DNA of 64,000 bases from Curtobacterium pusillum (GCA_002025645.1 CP018783.1:2852001-2916000); one strand, 5' to 3'. Positions 17,701-27,517 are shown, counted from the stretch's first letter. Notes: generated by a model from the sequence alone, not told the origin. Made by a program: numbers and translations.

Positions 17701-18037
17701 CGTCACCCTGCTCTGCCGGGAAGCAGTGGAGACGCGCGACGTCGCCGAGGCCCTGCTCCTGCACGACGAGACCTGGGGTGTCCGGGCGCTCGACGACGGC
17801 CCGATGATGCAGGTCTGTCGGGACGCCACGCACCCGGTCATCACCGTGCTCGGGGTGCGGCGGGTGGACTCCCTCGACGAGGTCCAACGGATCCTCCCGG
17901 ACGCCCCGACCCTGTCCACGCCGTTGTGGTGGGTGGACACGGTGACCCCGGCGGGGGCGGACGGCGAGTCCGGCATCTCCGCTGCGCTCGAGGCCGCGCT
18001 GGACCTCGACGCGGTCTGCATCGTGCACGGCGACTGA
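17657..18037 (+). CDS. Small hypothetical protein coupled to the DUF6177-like gene
   Basis: About 126 residues if read from the GTG at 17657; a GTG at 17690 is also possible. The acidic protein (LCREAVETRDVAEALLLHDE, WWVDTVTPAG) has no membrane segment or known motif. It overlaps the end of the DUF6177-like gene, so the pair is probably co-translated and co-functional. Confidence 0.6.
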   Translation: MVLVRTRSAVTVPRDVTLLCREAVETRDVAEALLLHDETWGVRALDDGPMMQVCRDATHPVITVLGVRRVDSLDEVQRILPDAPTLSTPLWWVDTVTPAGADGESGISAALEAALDLDAVCIVHGD

Positions 18038-18070
18038 CCGGCGCTGCGGCCGCGCGGCGGTGTCGCTGAG

Positions 18071-18139
18071 CAGTGTGAGAGGTTCCGACCTGCGTGCGAC
18101 CTGATCGGCCGCGCACTCTGCGCGGAACCTCGCACACTG
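18071..18139. repeat. Palindromic intergenic repeat, CAGTGTGCGAGG family (copy 1)
   Basis: Arms 18071-18087 and 18123-18139 are inverted copies with one mismatch, separated by 35 bases. A second copy with perfect arms lies at 54283-54351. The element follows the 17657 gene and may help end its transcription. Confidence 0.7.
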
Positions 18140-18220
18140 CGTGCGAGGACGTGGCGTGACCTCGCACGGTGCGACCCCGCGACCCCGCGACCCCGGGAAC
18201 CCGGGACCCCGGCCCCCGCC

Positions 18221-20266
18221 TCAGTCGCGGTCGTGCATCGCGGCGAGCCGCTCGTTGTACGCCTTGAGGTCGGCGTCCCCGTCGCGGTCGGCCTTGCGGT
18301 CCAAGCGCTTCGCGTCCCGGGAGTCCGACTTCACCCAGTTCCGCACCACGAGCAGCGCGACGAACACCATCGGGAGCTCGGACGCCCCCCACGCGATCCC
18401 GCCGCCCGTGTGCTGGTCGTCGAGGAGTGCCGCGTCGTTCGTCTGTCCGAGCGCGTGGAACCAGTCGAGCGCGAACACCGACTGCGAGGTCATCACCGCG
18501 ACGCCGAAGAACGCGTGGAAGGCCAGGGTCGCGAGCAGGGCGATGATGAGGATCGGGTACTGGGGTCGCGCGGGGCCCGGGTCGACGCCGACGAACACCC
18601 AGAAGAACAGGTACCCGCTGAACACGAAGTGCACGATCATCGCGACGTGCCACTCGTGCGACTGCATGGCGTACTCGTACGCCGGCGTGAAGTAGAACAC
18701 CACGAGGGAGCCCGCGAAGATCACACCCGCGACGGCCGGCCGCGCCAGGAACTGCATGTACCGCGAGTGTGTGAAGAGCATGAGCCACTCGCGGGCGCCG
18801 CGCGAGCCGTCGTTCCGCACCGGCAGGGTCCGCAGCGCCAGGAGCACCGGGCCACCGAGCACGAGCGGCAGCGGCACGAACATCATCAGCAGCATGTGCT
18901 GGAGCATGTGCGACGAGAAGTGGATCATCCCGTAGACCGCTGGTCCCGCCGAGGTCGTCCAGATGAACAGCGCGCAGCCGAGCAACCACGCGATCGTGCG
19001 GCCGACGGGCCACTTGTCGCCGCGCTTCCGGAGCTTCCGGACGGCGAGCAGGTACCAGCCGGCCCCGACGACCGCGAGTGCGAGCCACACCCAGTCGATG
19101 TGCCACTGCGTCAGGTACGTGTGCACGGTCTGGGCCGGCGGGTACGGGAACCCGATCAGGCCGGAACGGGTGTCCTCACCGGTCTCGGGCGTCTGCGGGA
19201 TCGGCGGCTGCGACCGTGACACCGCGACCGAGACGCCGATGGCCACCGCCATGAAGACGACCTCGGCCAGGGCGAACCGGGTGAACGACCGCCGGTCGAG
19301 CGGGGAACGGAGCAGGGCGGGGACGAGCCGGCGACGCTGCACGACCCCGGCGAGCCCGAGCAGCACCAGGATCACGGCCTTCACCGTGATGAGCCACCCG
19401 TACGTCGTCGTGAAGAGGTCGAGCGGGCCGGTCAGCCGGAGCGAGGCGTTCACGATGCCCGAGAAGGCGACGGCCACGAACGCCCACCCGGCGAGCGTCG
19501 AGTAGCGCGACACGACCCGGCCGGTGGCACCCTTCGTCCGGGTGCGCAGCACGAGCACGGCGACGAGGCCGCCCGCCCAGACGCACACCGCGACGAGGTG
19601 CACCGCGAGCGAGTTCACCGCGTTCGCGTGCTCGAGCGAACCGGCCGCGTGCCCGGAGAGCGCGAGGGGGAGCAGCGCGAAGAGCCCGGCGACCGTGGCC
19701 ACGGCCAGCGTGGTGACACGGGTGGCGAAGGCTGCGACGACGGTCGCGACGAGGATCGCTGCCGCGGAGACCACGAGCGCCTGCCCGATCTCGACCTGGA
19801 AGGCGAAGAGCATGAAGTTCCGTGCGAACACCGGGCTGGTGAGCGGGACGCCGAGGGTGTTCGCCCCCGTGAAGACGATGCTCACGACGGCGGCGAGGAA
19901 CCACACCGCGCCGGTCGCAGCTGCCCAGCGCGATGCCCGGTGCTGCACGCTCGACATCGCGCCGTGGTCCTTCTTCTGCGCCGGCAGCGCGAACGCCCCG
20001 ACGACCAGGAGCCCGATCGTCAGCGCCGCCATCGTGTCGTGCACGACCCGCGCGACGGGCAGGCCGTACTCGACGAGGTCGCCCGCGGACACCAGCTGCT
20101 GGTTCGCGGTGAACGCTCCCGTGAGCGTCAGCCCGAGGATCGAGCACGCGACCGCGAGCGGGATCGCGATGACGAGGACCGTCGCGACGGTGGACGTGCG
20201 CGCGGTGACGGGCGCGGATTCCGGCGCCGCGCCTCCAGGCTGGGTTTCGGGTGACGTGACGGTCAT
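18221..20266 (-). CDS. CopD copper-resistance / CtaG cytochrome oxidase assembly fusion protein
   Basis: 681 residues with at least 14 membrane helices. The N-terminal half (about 30-350) matches CopD copper import/resistance proteins, with His in membrane context (ALSGHAAGS, NSLAVHLVAVCVWAGG). The C-terminal half (about 370-650) is a caa3-type CtaG domain: WHIDWVWLALAV, SAGPAVYGMIHFSSHMLQHM, and EWHVAMIVHFVFSGYLF with the conserved His residues. Such fusions are common in actinobacteria, where they deliver copper to cytochrome oxidase at the outer face of the membrane. The C-terminal tail is charged and cytoplasmic. It stands alone as a transcription unit, 81 bases downstream of a GNAT gene on the same strand. 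Confidence 0.88.
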   Translation of the reverse strand: MTVTSPETQPGGAAPESAPVTARTSTVATVLVIAIPLAVACSILGLTLTGAFTANQQLVSAGDLVEYGLPVARVVHDTMAALTIGLLVVGAFALPAQKKDHGAMSSVQHRASRWAAATGAVWFLAAVVSIVFTGANTLGVPLTSPVFARNFMLFAFQVEIGQALVVSAAAILVATVVAAFATRVTTLAVATVAGLFALLPLALSGHAAGSLEHANAVNSLAVHLVAVCVWAGGLVAVLVLRTRTKGATGRVVSRYSTLAGWAFVAVAFSGIVNASLRLTGPLDLFTTTYGWLITVKAVILVLLGLAGVVQRRRLVPALLRSPLDRRSFTRFALAEVVFMAVAIGVSVAVSRSQPPIPQTPETGEDTRSGLIGFPYPPAQTVHTYLTQWHIDWVWLALAVVGAGWYLLAVRKLRKRGDKWPVGRTIAWLLGCALFIWTTSAGPAVYGMIHFSSHMLQHMLLMMFVPLPLVLGGPVLLALRTLPVRNDGSRGAREWLMLFTHSRYMQFLARPAVAGVIFAGSLVVFYFTPAYEYAMQSHEWHVAMIVHFVFSGYLFFWVFVGVDPGPARPQYPILIIALLATLAFHAFFGVAVMTSQSVFALDWFHALGQTNDAALLDDQHTGGGIAWGASELPMVFVALLVVRNWVKSDSRDAKRLDRKADRDGDADLKAYNERLAAMHDRD

Positions 20267-20347
20267 GACCGTCCAATGGTAGGTGCCCTGACTGGAGGCG
20301 CGGCGCGAGTCGCCGGATCCGGCTGCGGTCCGCCTCAGGTCGCGTCG

Positions 20348-21439
20348 TCAGACGCGGCGCTCCCAGATCCCCTCGCTGCCGACCCCCACGAACCCGACCG
20401 CCTCGTTGACGTCGAGCATCGGCCGGTTCTCCTCGGCGTTGAACGTGATGATCGACGGGCGGCCCGGGAAGTCCCGCTCGACGTGCTCGATGCCGGCCAC
20501 CTTGAGGAGCCAGCCGAGCCGGTGCCCGCGGTGCTCCCGCAGCACGAGTGTGTCGCCCTGCATGACCGGCTGGTGCGCGGCGTCCGGCACCGCCAGCTGC
20601 GTGAAACCGGCCAAGGTGGTGGTCGGGAGGTGCTCGACGGCGACCGTGACCATCGTGCGCGGCGAGCGTTGCAGCTGCGCCTCGTGCTCCTGCAGGCGCG
20701 CGCGCGTCCAGACGTCCTCCGGCTCCTCCATGTCGCCCTCGGGAGCGTCGGTGCTCATCCGGGTCTCGAGCAGCGCGACCCCGTCGAGCCACTGCTCCGG
20801 CGTCGGCCCGGCCCACGCGTGCACCCGGTAGTCGGGCCCGGCGGCCGCTGCTGCCCGGTCGTGGAGCTCGCGCACCACGGAGTGGTCGGCGGGCAGCGCC
20901 AGACGACTGATCCGGTTGACCTGCCCGAAGCGCCAGCCGCGCCCGCTGAGGAACCGTGCGCCGGCTTCGTCCTCGGGCACGGCGCCGTGGCCGGTGGGCG
21001 GGACGAGGTACCCCGGTCCGGACGCCGGTCCGACCTGCCGTGACACCGCGTACGTCTTCCACTGGATGCGACGGTCGTCGCGGGCGATGCCCTCAAGGTG
21101 CTCGGCCAGCAGCGTGCCGATGCCCCGCCGCTGGTGGTCCGGCGCGACGGCGACCGCGATCCAGCAGTTCGGGGTCCCCGGTGCCTGCTTGGTGTCGTAG
21201 GAGCCGGCCGCCACGACGTCGCCGTCGGGATCGCGCACGACGAAGAGGCGGCTCGGTGCCTCGGGGTCGAGCAGGTACGGCAGCTGTTCCTCGGGCGTCC
21301 AGAGGATCTCGGGCAACCGGGTGACGGCGACCTCGGCGGCGTTCTGCACACGGACCCAGTCGCGGAAGGCCTGCACCGTCGCGGCGTCGTCGTCCATGGT
21401 GGCGGGCACGTCGAGTTCGTGCACGGTGTACGCGGTCAT
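20348..21439 (-). CDS. GNAT-family N-acetyltransferase, double domain
   Basis: 363 residues from the ATG at 21439 (GGGAGGG six bases upstream; the longer frame to 21493 lacks this). The N-terminal GNAT domain has the acetyl-CoA loop in VAPDHQRRGIGTLLAEHL (about residues 105-122). A second, more divergent GNAT domain covers the C-terminal half, with REHRGHRLGWLLKVAG and NAEENRPMLDVNEAVGF, the usual Asn/Tyr-type end motif. The substrate is unknown; related two-domain proteins include aminoglycoside- and mycothiol-type acetyltransferases. It diverges from dcd. Confidence 0.82.
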   Translation of the reverse strand: MTAYTVHELDVPATMDDDAATVQAFRDWVRVQNAAEVAVTRLPEILWTPEEQLPYLLDPEAPSRLFVVRDPDGDVVAAGSYDTKQAPGTPNCWIAVAVAPDHQRRGIGTLLAEHLEGIARDDRRIQWKTYAVSRQVGPASGPGYLVPPTGHGAVPEDEAGARFLSGRGWRFGQVNRISRLALPADHSVVRELHDRAAAAAGPDYRVHAWAGPTPEQWLDGVALLETRMSTDAPEGDMEEPEDVWTRARLQEHEAQLQRSPRTMVTVAVEHLPTTTLAGFTQLAVPDAAHQPVMQGDTLVLREHRGHRLGWLLKVAGIEHVERDFPGRPSIITFNAEENRPMLDVNEAVGFVGVGSEGIWERRV

Positions 21440-21528
21440 GTCGGTCCCTCCCGGCAGTGTGACGCCGCCCGACGCTGGACAGCCTCGCAGCATATCGAGC
21501 CGGCCGCGGGGCCGCTAGGCTTCTGCGC

Positions 21529-22116
21529 GTGCTGCTCTCCGACCGCGACATCACCGCCCAGCTCGCCGAAGGCCGGATCGGGCTCGACCCGTACGACGCC
21601 TCGCTCGTCCAGCCCTCGAGCATCGACGTCCGGCTCGACAAGTTCTTCCGGCTGTTCGACAACCACAAGTACCCGCACATCGACCCCGCGGTGGACCAGC
21701 CCGACCTGACCCGTCTGGTGGAGACCGACCCCGACGAGGCCTTCGTGCTGCACCCGGGTGAGTTCGTCCTCGGCTCGACGTACGAGGTCGTCACGCTCCC
21801 CGATGACATCGCGGCTCGGCTCGAGGGCAAGAGTTCGCTCGGACGCCTCGGCCTCCTGACGCACTCGACCGCCGGATTCATCGACCCCGGCTTCTCGGGG
21901 CACGTGACCCTCGAGCTGTCGAACGTGGCGACCCTGCCGATCAAGCTCTGGCCGGGCATGAAGATCGGCCAGCTCTGCTTCTTCCAGCTGTCGAGTCCCG
22001 CCGAGAAGCCCTACGGTTCCGCCGAGTACCAGTCGCGGTACCAGGGGCAGCGTGGGCCGACACCGTCCCGCTCGGCGCAGAACTTCCTGCGGACGGACGT
22101 GTCCCGCCGCCCGTAG
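21529..22116 (+). CDS. dcd: dCTP deaminase
   Basis: 195 residues from GTG 21529. It turns dCTP into dUTP (or dUMP in the bifunctional actinobacterial form) to feed thymidylate synthesis. Family motifs are complete: [11 protein letters not shown] near residue 30, [12 protein letters not shown] near 105, [18 protein letters not shown] near 117 with the catalytic Glu, and [12 protein letters not shown] near 146. Mycobacterial homologues of this length act as both dCTP deaminase and dUTPase; which form this is cannot be told with certainty from sequence. No operon partner is visible. Confidence 0.95.
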   Translation: MLLSDRDITAQLAEGRIGLDPYDASLVQPSSIDVRLDKFFRLFDNHKYPHIDPAVDQPDLTRLVETDPDEAFVLHPGEFVLGSTYEVVTLPDDIAARLEGKSSLGRLGLLTHSTAGFIDPGFSGHVTLELSNVATLPIKLWPGMKIGQLCFFQLSSPAEKPYGSAEYQSRYQGQRGPTPSRSAQNFLRTDVSRRP

Positions 22117-22142
22117 GACACCACCCGGCCCCGGGAGAATTG

Positions 22143-22171
22143 CGATACGAAATGTCGCATTCTGTGTATCG
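22143..22171. promoter_or_regulatory. Inverted-repeat operator before the HTH-nucleotidyltransferase gene
   Basis: CGATAC (22143-22148) and GTATCG (22166-22171) form an inverted repeat that encloses a smaller one, AATGTCGCATT. It ends seven bases before the ATG at 22179, on unusually AT-rich ground. This is a likely binding site for the HTH domain encoded just downstream (autoregulation as in toxin-antitoxin pairs); inference. Confidence 0.5.
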
Positions 22172-22178
22172 TGACAGC

Positions 22179-22694
22179 ATGCCCGCAGTTCTCCCCAGAC
22201 CCGCGCCACCAGTGTCGGCGGCCGAGCTCATCCGCGACGCCCGCCTGCGCGCCGAGCTGACCCAGGTGCAGCTCGCCGTGCGTGCCGGGGTCACGCAGAG
22301 CGTCATCAGCACCTACGAGAACGGTCGCCGCGAGCCGTCCCTCGTGGCGCTCCAGCGGCTGCTGCTCGCCGCCGGGTTCACGACGGTGATCGACCTGCGT
22401 CCGATCGAGGAGCCGCTGCCCCTCCGTGAGCGGGTGACCGCGGTCCGGCAGGAGCTCACCGCGATCGTGCACCGGTACGGCGGACGGGCCCCTCGGCTGT
22501 TCGGCAGCGTCGCCCGCGGCGAGGACGGCCCGAGCAGTGACGTCGACCTCATGGTGGACCTCGAGCCGGGCCTCGGCATCTTCGCGCTCATGCGGATCCA
22601 GGACGCGGCCGAGCAGCTCCTCGGCGTCCGGGTCGACGTCGTGGACGCTGCGGGGATGGGCACCGATGCCGTCCGCGACGCGGTGCCCCTGTGA
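22179..22694 (+). CDS. HTH-nucleotidyltransferase fusion, MntA-type antitoxin
   Basis: 171 residues. Residues about 13-70 form an Xre-type helix-turn-helix (LTQVQLAVRAGVTQSVISTYENG). Residues about 85-171 form a minimal nucleotidyltransferase: G109-S110 with R113, then D121 and D123, the metal-binding GSx10DxD pattern, intact. In MntA-HepT pairs this enzyme AMPylates the HEPN toxin and so silences it; here the added HTH would also give promoter control. ATG 22179 is preferred over the upstream TTG because it follows the operator. The stop overlaps the next gene by four bases (GTGA). Confidence 0.82.
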   Translation: MPAVLPRPAPPVSAAELIRDARLRAELTQVQLAVRAGVTQSVISTYENGRREPSLVALQRLLLAAGFTTVIDLRPIEEPLPLRERVTAVRQELTAIVHRYGGRAPRLFGSVARGEDGPSSDVDLMVDLEPGLGIFALMRIQDAAEQLLGVRVDVVDAAGMGTDAVRDAVPL

Positions 22695-23020
22695 GCCGCG
22701 ACGTCGGGGATCGGCTCGACGACGTCATCCGGGCGTGCGGGGTGATCCGCCGGTACGTCGACGACGACGCGCTGCCGGAGGACCTGGTCTACGACGCGGT
22801 CCGGATGCGCCTGGTCGAGATCGGCGAGGCGGTGCGGATGCTCCCGAGTGCCGTGACGTCCGCCGAGCCGGGCATCCCGTGGTCGCGGGTGTCCCTGCTG
22901 GGGGAGCGGCTGACCCGGCGCTACTTCGACACGACCCCCGCGGTGGTGTTCGGGACGGCGCGGGTGGACGTGCCCTCGCTGTGCGAGGCGGTCCGCCGCC
23001 TGCGTGCGGCGCTCGCCTGA
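22691..23020 (+). CDS. HEPN/DUF86 (HepT-like) protein with degraded active site
   Basis: 109 residues, all-helical, with the DUF86 layout and the IPW...YFD block near residues 62-80. HepT toxins are RNases whose motif RNxxxH sits in this block, followed by a Tyr that the partner enzyme AMPylates. A gap-free alignment from IPW to YFD puts Gly71, Glu72 and Arg76 at the Arg, Asn and His positions, so the catalytic residues are gone, while Tyr78 is kept. The protein is therefore probably not an active RNase. GTG 22691 overlaps the stop of the nucleotidyltransferase gene. Confidence 0.8.
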   Translation: MSRDVGDRLDDVIRACGVIRRYVDDDALPEDLVYDAVRMRLVEIGEAVRMLPSAVTSAEPGIPWSRVSLLGERLTRRYFDTTPAVVFGTARVDVPSLCEAVRRLRAALA

Positions 23021-23032
23021 CCGGCGTCGCGC

Positions 23033-23063
23033 CGGCGTCTCGTCTCATCGAGACGAGACGCCG
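23033..23063. terminator. Perfect hairpin after the HEPN gene
   Basis: A 14-bp perfect stem (23033-23046 with 23050-23063) around a 3-base loop, 13 bases after the HEPN stop codon. It is a good candidate for the end of the toxin-antitoxin-like transcript. Confidence 0.65.
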
Positions 23064-23170
23064 CCGTGCGTCCGAGACGACCTCGCGGTCGCGAGACGCC
23101 GCTCGAACCGGCGGCGTCTCGCGGACGTGCCGGTGTCCACGCCCGAGGGCGGTGTCGCGCCGTCGTACCG

Positions 23171-23224
23171 ACCACCGGACTGGAGGCGCGGTGCGGGGCC
23201 GACCCGCGCCTCCAGTCCGGTGGT
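23171..23224. repeat. GGACTGGAGGCGCGG palindromic repeat (family A)
   Basis: Perfect 21-bp inverted arms (23171-23191 and 23204-23224) with a 12-base centre, in a 315-base gene-free gap. The arm core GGACTGGAGGCGCGG recurs at 37381, 52702, 58144 and 61970 and, in degraded form, at other sites. Confidence 0.85.
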
Positions 23225-23284
23225 CAGCCAGCCCCATGGCGGCGCCTGGCCGGGTCGGGACACCGTGTCGTCCCTGGAACGCGG

Positions 23285-23320
23285 GACGGCCCCGTCTCGC
23301 CGAGGCGAGACGGGGCCGTC
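23285..23320. terminator. Terminator of the chvE-type sugar operon
   Basis: A perfect 16-bp stem (23285-23300 with 23305-23320) with loop CGAG, 15 bases beyond the stop codon of the minus-strand binding-protein gene. It is the likely end of that operon's transcript. Confidence 0.8.
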
Positions 23321-23335
23321 CGTGGTGCGGGGAGA

Positions 23336-24430
23336 TCAGCCCTTCTTGGCGAGTGCCTCGAGGGTGTCGTTGCCCTTGTAGGCCTCGACCGCGTTCTCCT
23401 TCGTGACGAGGATCGGGGTCAGCTCGACCGCCGGGACCACCTTCACGCCGTTGTCGTTGTTCTTGTCCTTCGTCGTCTTCGGCGTCTTGCCGTCGGCGAG
23501 GTCAGCGACGAGGTCGATGGCCGCCTGGGCCTCTTCCGTGGTGTTCTTGTAGATCGTCGAGTACTGCGTGCCGTTCATGATGAGCGGGATCGACGCGGTC
23601 TCCGAGTCCTGACCGGTGACGATGGGGTTCGGCTTGCCGGCCGCCTTCGTCGCGGTGAGGATCGCACGGGCGAGCGTGTCGTTCGGCGAGAGGACCCCGT
23701 CGAGCTCGGTGCTCGTGTACGACTTCGTCAGGATGTCGGTCATGCGGGACTGCGCGTTCTGCGCGAGCCAGCCCTGCGTGGTGACCTTCGAGAAGGAGGT
23801 CTGACCGGAGACGACCTTCACGGTGCCGTCGTCGATCTTCGGCTGCAGGACGTCCATCGCACCGTTGAAGAACACGGAGGCGTTGGCGTCGTCCGGCGAA
23901 CCGGCGAAGAGCTCGATGTTGTACGGGCCGCTCGACTTCTTGGCCTTCATGCCGTCCAGGAGGGCCTGGGCCTGCAGCTGACCGACCTTGAAGTTGTTGA
24001 ACGCCACGTAGTAGTCGACGTTCTTCGTGTTCAGGATGTTGCGGTCCCAGGCGATGACGGTCGCGCCGGACTTCTTCGCTGCGGAGACCTGCGTGCCGAG
24101 CTGCGAACCGTCGGCCGCGCCGACGATGATCGCCTTCGCGCCCTTGGTGACCATGGACTGGATCTGGCCCTGCTGGTCCGGAACCGGGTTGCCGGCGTTC
24201 GCGTACTGGATGTCGGCCTTGAAGCCGGCGTCCTCGATCGACTTCTTGAACGCGGCGCCAGCGAGCACCCAGTTCTGCGAGGTCTTCGCCGGGAGGGCGA
24301 CACCGATGAGGTCACCCTTCTTGATCCCCGAGCCCGAGTCCGAGCCGGAGGTGCCGCGAGCCGAGCAGCCGCTGAGGGCGAGGCCCGCGACGAGCGCCAG
24401 GCCGATGCCGGCGATGAGCTTCTTGCGCAT
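23336..24430 (-). CDS. chvE: Multiple-monosaccharide ABC transporter binding lipoprotein
   Basis: 364 residues from ATG 24430 (AAGAGAAAG upstream; the frame to 24505 has no such site). A lipoprotein signal peptide ends in LALSGC with lipidated Cys22. The rest is a periplasmic-binding-protein type 1 fold of the ChvE/xylose-arabinose group: GVALPAKTSQNW, AKAIIVGAADGSQL, VIAWDRNI, and GQDSETASIPLI. It captures pentoses or hexoses outside the membrane and hands them to the MmsA/MmsB transporter encoded just upstream on the same strand. Third gene of the operon, followed by a strong terminator. Confidence 0.9.
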   Translation of the reverse strand: MRKKLIAGIGLALVAGLALSGCSARGTSGSDSGSGIKKGDLIGVALPAKTSQNWVLAGAAFKKSIEDAGFKADIQYANAGNPVPDQQGQIQSMVTKGAKAIIVGAADGSQLGTQVSAAKKSGATVIAWDRNILNTKNVDYYVAFNNFKVGQLQAQALLDGMKAKKSSGPYNIELFAGSPDDANASVFFNGAMDVLQPKIDDGTVKVVSGQTSFSKVTTQGWLAQNAQSRMTDILTKSYTSTELDGVLSPNDTLARAILTATKAAGKPNPIVTGQDSETASIPLIMNGTQYSTIYKNTTEEAQAAIDLVADLADGKTPKTTKDKNNDNGVKVVPAVELTPILVTKENAVEAYKGNDTLEALAKKG

Positions 24431-24509
24431 GTGATTGCTTTCTCTTCGTTGAGGGGTTGGTGCTGTGGTGAGGGGTTCGTGCGCCCCGGTTGCCCGGGGC
24501 GCCACGTCT

Positions 24510-25802
24510 CTACTGGGTGTTGACCTTCTCCGGCTGGTCCTGGATGGACTGCGGCTGCTGGGCGGCCACGGTGTTCTGCTCCGTGTCCTTCCGCTGGAAC
24601 TGCCGCATCATGCCGCCGATGAGCGATGGACGACCCTGCGACTTCGAGTAGACGTCGAAGGCGACGGCCACGAGCAGGACCAGACCGCGGATGATCTGGA
24701 CGCGGTTCGACTCGAGGCCGATCAGCGACAGGCCGTTGGAGAGCAGGGCCATGACGAGACCACCGATGATCGACCCGGAGATCGTGCCGATGCCACCCGC
24801 GACCGCGGCGCCACCGACGAACACGGCGGCGATCGCGTCGAGCTCCCAGCCGGTGCCGTCCGCGGGGCCCGAGGCGCCGGAGTAGCCGACGAACACCATG
24901 CCGGCGATCGCGGCGAGGACCGACATGTTCATCATGACGAAGAAGTTGACCTTGCGGGCGCTGACGCCGGACAGGACCGCGGCGTTCGCGTTGCCACCGA
25001 CTGCGTAGACCTGGCGGCCGAAGATCGTGTTCTTGGTGATGAAGCCGTAGATGATCGTCAGGACGCCGAGGATGATCGCGACGATCGGGATCGACGTACC
25101 GACGGGGCCGGCGGCGAACAGGTACGTGGCGACGAGGGTGACGACCACGAGCACGCCGGTGCGGACGATCGAGACCCAGAGCGGGACGACCTCGGCCTGC
25201 ATCTTCTTGCGACGCTGGCGGCCGCGGAACTCGAGGAAGATCAGCACGAGGCACGTCACGATCCCGAGCAGGACGGTGCCGTTGGAGAACGGCGTCGCCG
25301 GGCCGAAGTCGGGGAGGAAGCCCGAGCCGATCGGCTGGTAGTCGTCGGGGACCGGGACGGACGTCGAGTTGCCGATGATCTGGTTCGCACCGCGGAAGAT
25401 CAGCTGGCCGGCGAGCGTCACGATGAACGCCGGGACCTTCACGAACGCGACCCAGAAGCCCTGCCAGGCACCGACCGCGGCGCCGACGGCGAGGCCGAGG
25501 ACGATCGCGAGCCAGGCCGGGAAGTGCCAGACCGACATCGACTGCGCCACGATGATGCCCGTGAACGCCGCGACCGAACCGACCGACAGGTCGATGTGGC
25601 CCGCGATGATCACCATGACCATCCCCAGCGCGAGGATGAGGATGTAGGAGTACTGCAGGAACACGTTGATGATGTTCGTGGGCTCGAGGATGAGCCCGTT
25701 CGTCGCGATCGAGAAGATGATCAGGATCGCGATCAACGCGATGATCATGCCGTACTGGCCGATCGAGTTGCCCTTGCCGAAGAGCAGTTTCAGGTTCTTC
25801 AT
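24510..25802 (-). CDS. mmsB: Multiple-monosaccharide ABC transporter permease
   Basis: 430 residues with about ten membrane helices and the RbsC/XylH signature [19 protein letters not shown] near residue 68, plus the late [28 protein letters not shown] block. It forms the channel for ChvE-delivered sugars. The ATG overlaps the stop of the ATPase gene by four bases (ATGA), so both subunits are coupled. Confidence 0.92.
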   Translation of the reverse strand: MKNLKLLFGKGNSIGQYGMIIALIAILIIFSIATNGLILEPTNIINVFLQYSYILILALGMVMVIIAGHIDLSVGSVAAFTGIIVAQSMSVWHFPAWLAIVLGLAVGAAVGAWQGFWVAFVKVPAFIVTLAGQLIFRGANQIIGNSTSVPVPDDYQPIGSGFLPDFGPATPFSNGTVLLGIVTCLVLIFLEFRGRQRRKKMQAEVVPLWVSIVRTGVLVVVTLVATYLFAAGPVGTSIPIVAIILGVLTIIYGFITKNTIFGRQVYAVGGNANAAVLSGVSARKVNFFVMMNMSVLAAIAGMVFVGYSGASGPADGTGWELDAIAAVFVGGAAVAGGIGTISGSIIGGLVMALLSNGLSLIGLESNRVQIIRGLVLLVAVAFDVYSKSQGRPSLIGGMMRQFQRKDTEQNTVAAQQPQSIQDQPEKVNTQ

Positions 25803-27391
25803 GAGACGGGAGCGCCCTTCCGCGCGGAGGTCATGCTGCGCATGAGCGTTTCTGGATCGGCCTGGTCCGCGGGGACGTCAGCCGTGATCTGGCCCTCGAA
25901 GATCGTGTAGATCCGGTCGGAGAGGCCGAGGAGTTCGGGCAGCTCGGAGGAGATCAGGATGATGCCCTTCCCCTGTGCTGCGAGCTGCTGGATGATGCCG
26001 TAGATCTCGAACTTCGCGCCCACGTCGATGCCGCGGGTCGGTTCGTCGAGGATGAGGATGTCCGGGTCGGTGAACATCCACTTGGACAGGACGACCTTCT
26101 GCTGGTTCCCGCCGGACAGCTTCCCGACGTTCTCCTCGACGCTGGGCACCTTGGTGCGGAGCATCTTGCGGTACTTCTCGGCGATGTCGTACTCCTGCAG
26201 GGAGTCGACGACGCCGGCGGTGGAGATCTTCTGCAGGTCGGCGGACACCGTGGACCGCTTCACCGAGTCGAGCAGGTTGAGGCCGAGCGCCTTGCGGTCC
26301 TCGGACACGTAGCCGATGCCGTGCTCGATCGCCTGCTGGACGTTGGTGACCTTGATCTCCTCGCCGTCCTTGAAGATCTGGCCACCGAGCCAGGTGCCGT
26401 ACGAGCGACCGAAGATGCTCATCGCGAGCTCGGTGCGGCCGGCGCCCATCAGTCCGGCGAAGCCGACGATCTCGCCGCGCTTCACGTGGAAGTTCGAGCC
26501 CTTGCAGACCAGGCGCGACGCGTCGAGCGGGTGCTGCACGGTCCAGTCGCGGACCTCGAAGAACGTCTCGCCGATCTTCGGCGTGCGGTCCGGGAAGCGG
26601 GATTCGAGCGAGCGGCCGACCATCCCGCGGATGATGCGGTCCTCGTTGACGCCGTCGCCCTTGACGTTCAGCGTCTCGATGGTCTTGCCGTCGCGGATGA
26701 TCGTGATCTCGTCGGCGATCTGCTCGATCTCGTTCAGCTTGTGGCTGATGATGATGCTCGAGATGCCCTTGGCCTTCAGCCCGACGATGAGGTCGAGGAG
26801 GTGCTGCGAGTCGTTCTCGTTCAGGGCCGCGGTCGGCTCGTCGAGGATGAGGAGCTTGACGTCCTTGTGCAGGGCCTTGGCGATCTCGACGAGCTGCTGC
26901 TTGCCGACGCCGATGCTCTTGATCTGGGTGTCGGGGTCGTCGCTCAGGCCGACGCGGGCGAGCAGGTCCTGGGCGCGGAGCTGCGCGGTCGTCCAGTCGA
27001 TGACGCCGAACTTGCCGGGCTCGTTGCCGAGGAACAGGTTCTCGGTGATCGACAGCTCGGGGATGAGTGCGAGCTCCTGGTGGATGATCACGATGCCCGA
27101 CTGCTCGGACTGCTTGATGTCCTTGAACCGAACCTCTTCGCCCTCGAAGACGATCTCGCCCTCGTAGGTGCCGTACGGGTAGACGCCGGACAGGACCTTC
27201 ATGAGGGTCGACTTGCCGGCGCCGTTCTCGCCGCAGATCGCGTGGATCTCGCCGGCACGGACGCTGAGCGAGACGTCGGACAGCGCCTTCACACCAGGGA
27301 ACTCCTTGGTGATCGAGCGCATCTCGAGGATCGTCTCGGGTGCGGTGATCGACCGGGTCTCGAGGCCGGTGTCGATCGGGGTTGACGCCAC
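25799..27391 (-). CDS. mmsA: Multiple-monosaccharide ABC transporter ATPase (double domain)
   Basis: 530 residues from GTG 27391, which follows an ideal AAGGAGA; the longer frame to 27451 would add a poor leader. Two ABC domains: Walker [10 protein letters not shown] at 54-62 with Walker [12 protein letters not shown], and a second domain with a degenerate P-loop ([10 protein letters not shown]), signature [14 protein letters not shown] and Walker [15 protein letters not shown]. This is the layout of the RbsA/XylG/MmsA class. First gene of the mmsA-mmsB-chvE operon, behind a promoter that carries a LacI-type operator. Confidence 0.93.
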   Translation of the reverse strand: MASTPIDTGLETRSITAPETILEMRSITKEFPGVKALSDVSLSVRAGEIHAICGENGAGKSTLMKVLSGVYPYGTYEGEIVFEGEEVRFKDIKQSEQSGIVIIHQELALIPELSITENLFLGNEPGKFGVIDWTTAQLRAQDLLARVGLSDDPDTQIKSIGVGKQQLVEIAKALHKDVKLLILDEPTAALNENDSQHLLDLIVGLKAKGISSIIISHKLNEIEQIADEITIIRDGKTIETLNVKGDGVNEDRIIRGMVGRSLESRFPDRTPKIGETFFEVRDWTVQHPLDASRLVCKGSNFHVKRGEIVGFAGLMGAGRTELAMSIFGRSYGTWLGGQIFKDGEEIKVTNVQQAIEHGIGYVSEDRKALGLNLLDSVKRSTVSADLQKISTAGVVDSLQEYDIAEKYRKMLRTKVPSVEENVGKLSGGNQQKVVLSKWMFTDPDILILDEPTRGIDVGAKFEIYGIIQQLAAQGKGIILISSELPELLGLSDRIYTIFEGQITADVPADQADPETLMRSMTSARKGAPVS

Positions 27392-27517
27392 GGTGCATCT
27401 CCTTCTGCCGCTGCGATGCGGCAGTCCTTCGGGTGGTTCTGCTTGCGGCAACGAAGGGCACAGGAGGCCTGTGTGGACTTCGTTGTCGCGTCCGGTGTCC
27501 CGTCGTGTGACGGTCCA

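Noticed and set aside
18233..19219. Long plus-strand frame of 328 residues
   Set aside because: Frame shadow of the CopD/CtaG gene; Arg/His/Val-rich without motif.
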